Shown here in pieces: positions 7,563 to 8,271 of a DNA stretch of 8,271 nt (its first letter is position 1; every line of letters begins with the position of its first letter). Both the position numbers and the translations under genes were made by a program. The notes under the pieces were generated by a model that searched no databases, had not been told where the DNA came from, and saw only the letters and a program-made list of their open reading frames with translations. The stretch comes from Roseburia sp. CAG:303 (GTDB lineage: Bacteria > Bacillota > Clostridia > Lachnospirales > Lachnospiraceae), in the NCBI GenBank assembly GCA_000437755.1, contig FR900179.1:11439-19709 (forward strand), read 5' to 3'.

Positions 7563-7593
7563 ATTTTATCTCATATCCATCCGCTTCTGTCAA
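7563..7593 (-). promoter_or_regulatory. Sigma-A type promoter of the giant gene
   Basis: The minus strand shows a perfect -35 box TTGACA (7593-7588). The -10 is either TAAAAT (7568-7563, 5/6 match, 19-base spacing) or GATAAA (7570-7565, 4/6 match, 17-base spacing). Transcription would begin near 7555-7558, giving a short, A-rich leader of about 35 bases before the TTG. It lies between the upstream terminator and the Shine-Dalgarno, as expected for an independent unit. Confidence 0.6.
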
Positions 7594-7632
7594 TGGCTCC
7601 TGCACAAGACGCAGTTTTTATGCACGAACGGC

Positions 7633-7673
7633 AAAAAAGGTACTTCAGAACTATTTATTCCTCAGTACCTTTT
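7633..7673 (-). terminator. Intrinsic terminator of the right-hand gene
   Basis: Arms AAAAGGTACT (7673-7664 read on minus) and AGTACCTTTT (7644-7635) pair perfectly over 10 bp around a 19-base loop, and a run of six U (7638-7633) ends the structure. The loop can add about four more pairs (AGGA with TTCT). It begins 15 bases after the TAA at 7689 and so closes that gene. The stem is only modestly GC-rich; on the plus strand the T-run is shorter (4 T), so minus-strand use is favoured. Confidence 0.75.
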
Positions 7674-7688
7674 ATTATGCCTGCCTGT

Positions 7689-8271
7689 TTATTTTCCACC
7701 GACAAGTTTATGAAGTTTTGAAAACAATGGATTTTCCTTCAACAATATGATATTTTTCCTGTTTTGTTCCACCCTTTCCCTTATCCTTTTTCCTTCCGGT
7801 ATCTGCTCCAGCAGAATGGCATCTGCACCGTACCATTCTGCTATTTTCCAGAAGATTTCTGAATCCGGCTCACTCTCTGCCAGTATCATTGTTTTTCCTT
7901 TTGAAATACAATATTTCATAATTTCCATCTTTATTTCGGTACAGACAGATGGTGAAAAAATAATATGTTCTCTGTTTTCTGCTTTCCGCATCTGCCGGAA
8001 TCGGAGTCTGCCCGCATCCGGTGAAACTTCCCAAATCCCGTCCCCAGGCTGAAGCACCCCATAATTACTGTTCATCTGAAACAGCACATATTCATCTCCT
8101 GCATAAATCATCAGGCTGTTTTCCTTTCCAATCCACGCTGCCTGTTCTGCCACACTGCTCCTAATTGGCAGATAAATATACCGTGGCTGGTATTGCATGA
8201 CAAAATTCTTGAATTTTTCTTCTGAAATATTCTCATCCGATACCAGCAGCTGCCGCTCCTGCTCCACACAA
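7689..8271 (-). CDS. Soluble Rossmann-like protein, C-terminal part (partial, enters from right edge); faint DprA resemblance
   Basis: The frame is open to the right edge and ends at TAA (7691-7689). A GTG at 8267 could be a start but is more likely an internal Val: the codon before it (TGT) is open and too little upstream sequence is visible to find a ribosome binding site. Numbering from that GTG gives 192 residues. There is no signal peptide or membrane segment. The second half alternates strand and helix: HIIFSP (101-106), helix 107-122, TMILAES (126-132), helix 136-146, DAILL (149-153). Residues 102-129 and 147-172 can be laid without large gaps on the DprA core: an S-G-L-x-x-G-I-D-like segment, G-K-T-x-x-x-L, then G-A-x-x-x-x-E-x-x-P-x-G and a later N-R. 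The G-I-D residues are missing, so this is a remote or degenerate relative at best. It is separated from the giant gene by a terminator. Confidence 0.75.
   Translation of the reverse strand, partial: CVEQERQLLVSDENISEEKFKNFVMQYQPRYIYLPIRSSVAEQAAWIGKENSLMIYAGDEYVLFQMNSNYGVLQPGDGIWEVSPDAGRLRFRQMRKAENREHIIFSPSVCTEIKMEIMKYCISKGKTMILAESEPDSEIFWKIAEWYGADAILLEQIPEGKRIRERVEQNRKNIILLKENPLFSKLHKLVGGK

Noticed and set aside
7601..7632. Two similar 12-mers TGCACAAGACGC and TGCACGAACGGC 20 bases apart, upstream of the -35 box
   Set aside because: They match at only about 8 of 12 positions. The spacing would suit an operator on one face of the helix, but the similarity is too weak to call a binding site.
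7464..8052. Plus-strand frames across the intergenic region and opposite the right-hand gene
   Set aside because: They overlap the promoter, terminator and antisense of the minus-strand genes, and their hydrophobic Phe/Ser/Leu-rich products reflect T-rich sequence.
1..8271. CRISPR arrays, insertion sequences, tRNA or rRNA genes
   Set aside because: No regularly spaced identical repeats, transposase-like frames, terminal inverted repeats or recognisable RNA gene motifs were seen. Frequent strings such as TTTCCGGC come from codon preference in the Ig-like gene.

Overview
The window looks like chromosomal DNA from a Gram-positive, mid-GC Clostridia-type bacterium, plausibly Lachnospiraceae. This is inferred from consensus AAGGAGG-type ribosome binding sites, a TTG start, a U-tailed intrinsic terminator, a sigma-A type TTGACA box and a Gram-positive style signal peptide. 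No marker gene fixes the taxon. All genes I can support lie on the minus strand, so transcription runs from high to low coordinates.

Right to left: (1) 7689-8271 is the 3' part of a soluble protein that enters from beyond the right edge. It has a Rossmann-like beta-alpha pattern and a faint, degenerate resemblance to the core of the DNA-processing protein DprA. (2) 7523-7688 is a compact intergenic junction holding the intrinsic terminator of that gene (stem 7635-7673) and a promoter (TTGACA at 7588-7593) plus Shine-Dalgarno for the next gene. (3) 68-7522 encodes one exported protein of 2484 residues. It has a signal peptide, a distinctive aromatic and His-rich N-terminal domain, and a long chain of immunoglobulin-like beta-sandwich modules. 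The modules are recognised by recurring 'D-x-x-x-P' entry linkers and 'D-x-x-G-N' exit turns. (4) 1-71 is the start of another exported protein whose ATG overlaps the stop of the giant gene (ATGA), so the two are translationally coupled.

The giant protein is best read as a secreted or surface stalk/adhesin-like molecule. It has no LPXTG signal, SLH domain or C-terminal membrane helix, so its attachment is unexplained. The coupled downstream exported protein is the obvious candidate partner. Together they look like an envelope-associated operon with its own promoter, insulated from the gene on the right. I see no RNA gene, mobile element or CRISPR array. The most interesting points are the anchorless giant with its coupled exported partner, the N-terminal domain with HHxH and CxC clusters, a 16-bp duplication across the signal-peptide cleavage region, and the degenerate DprA-like fragment at the right edge.
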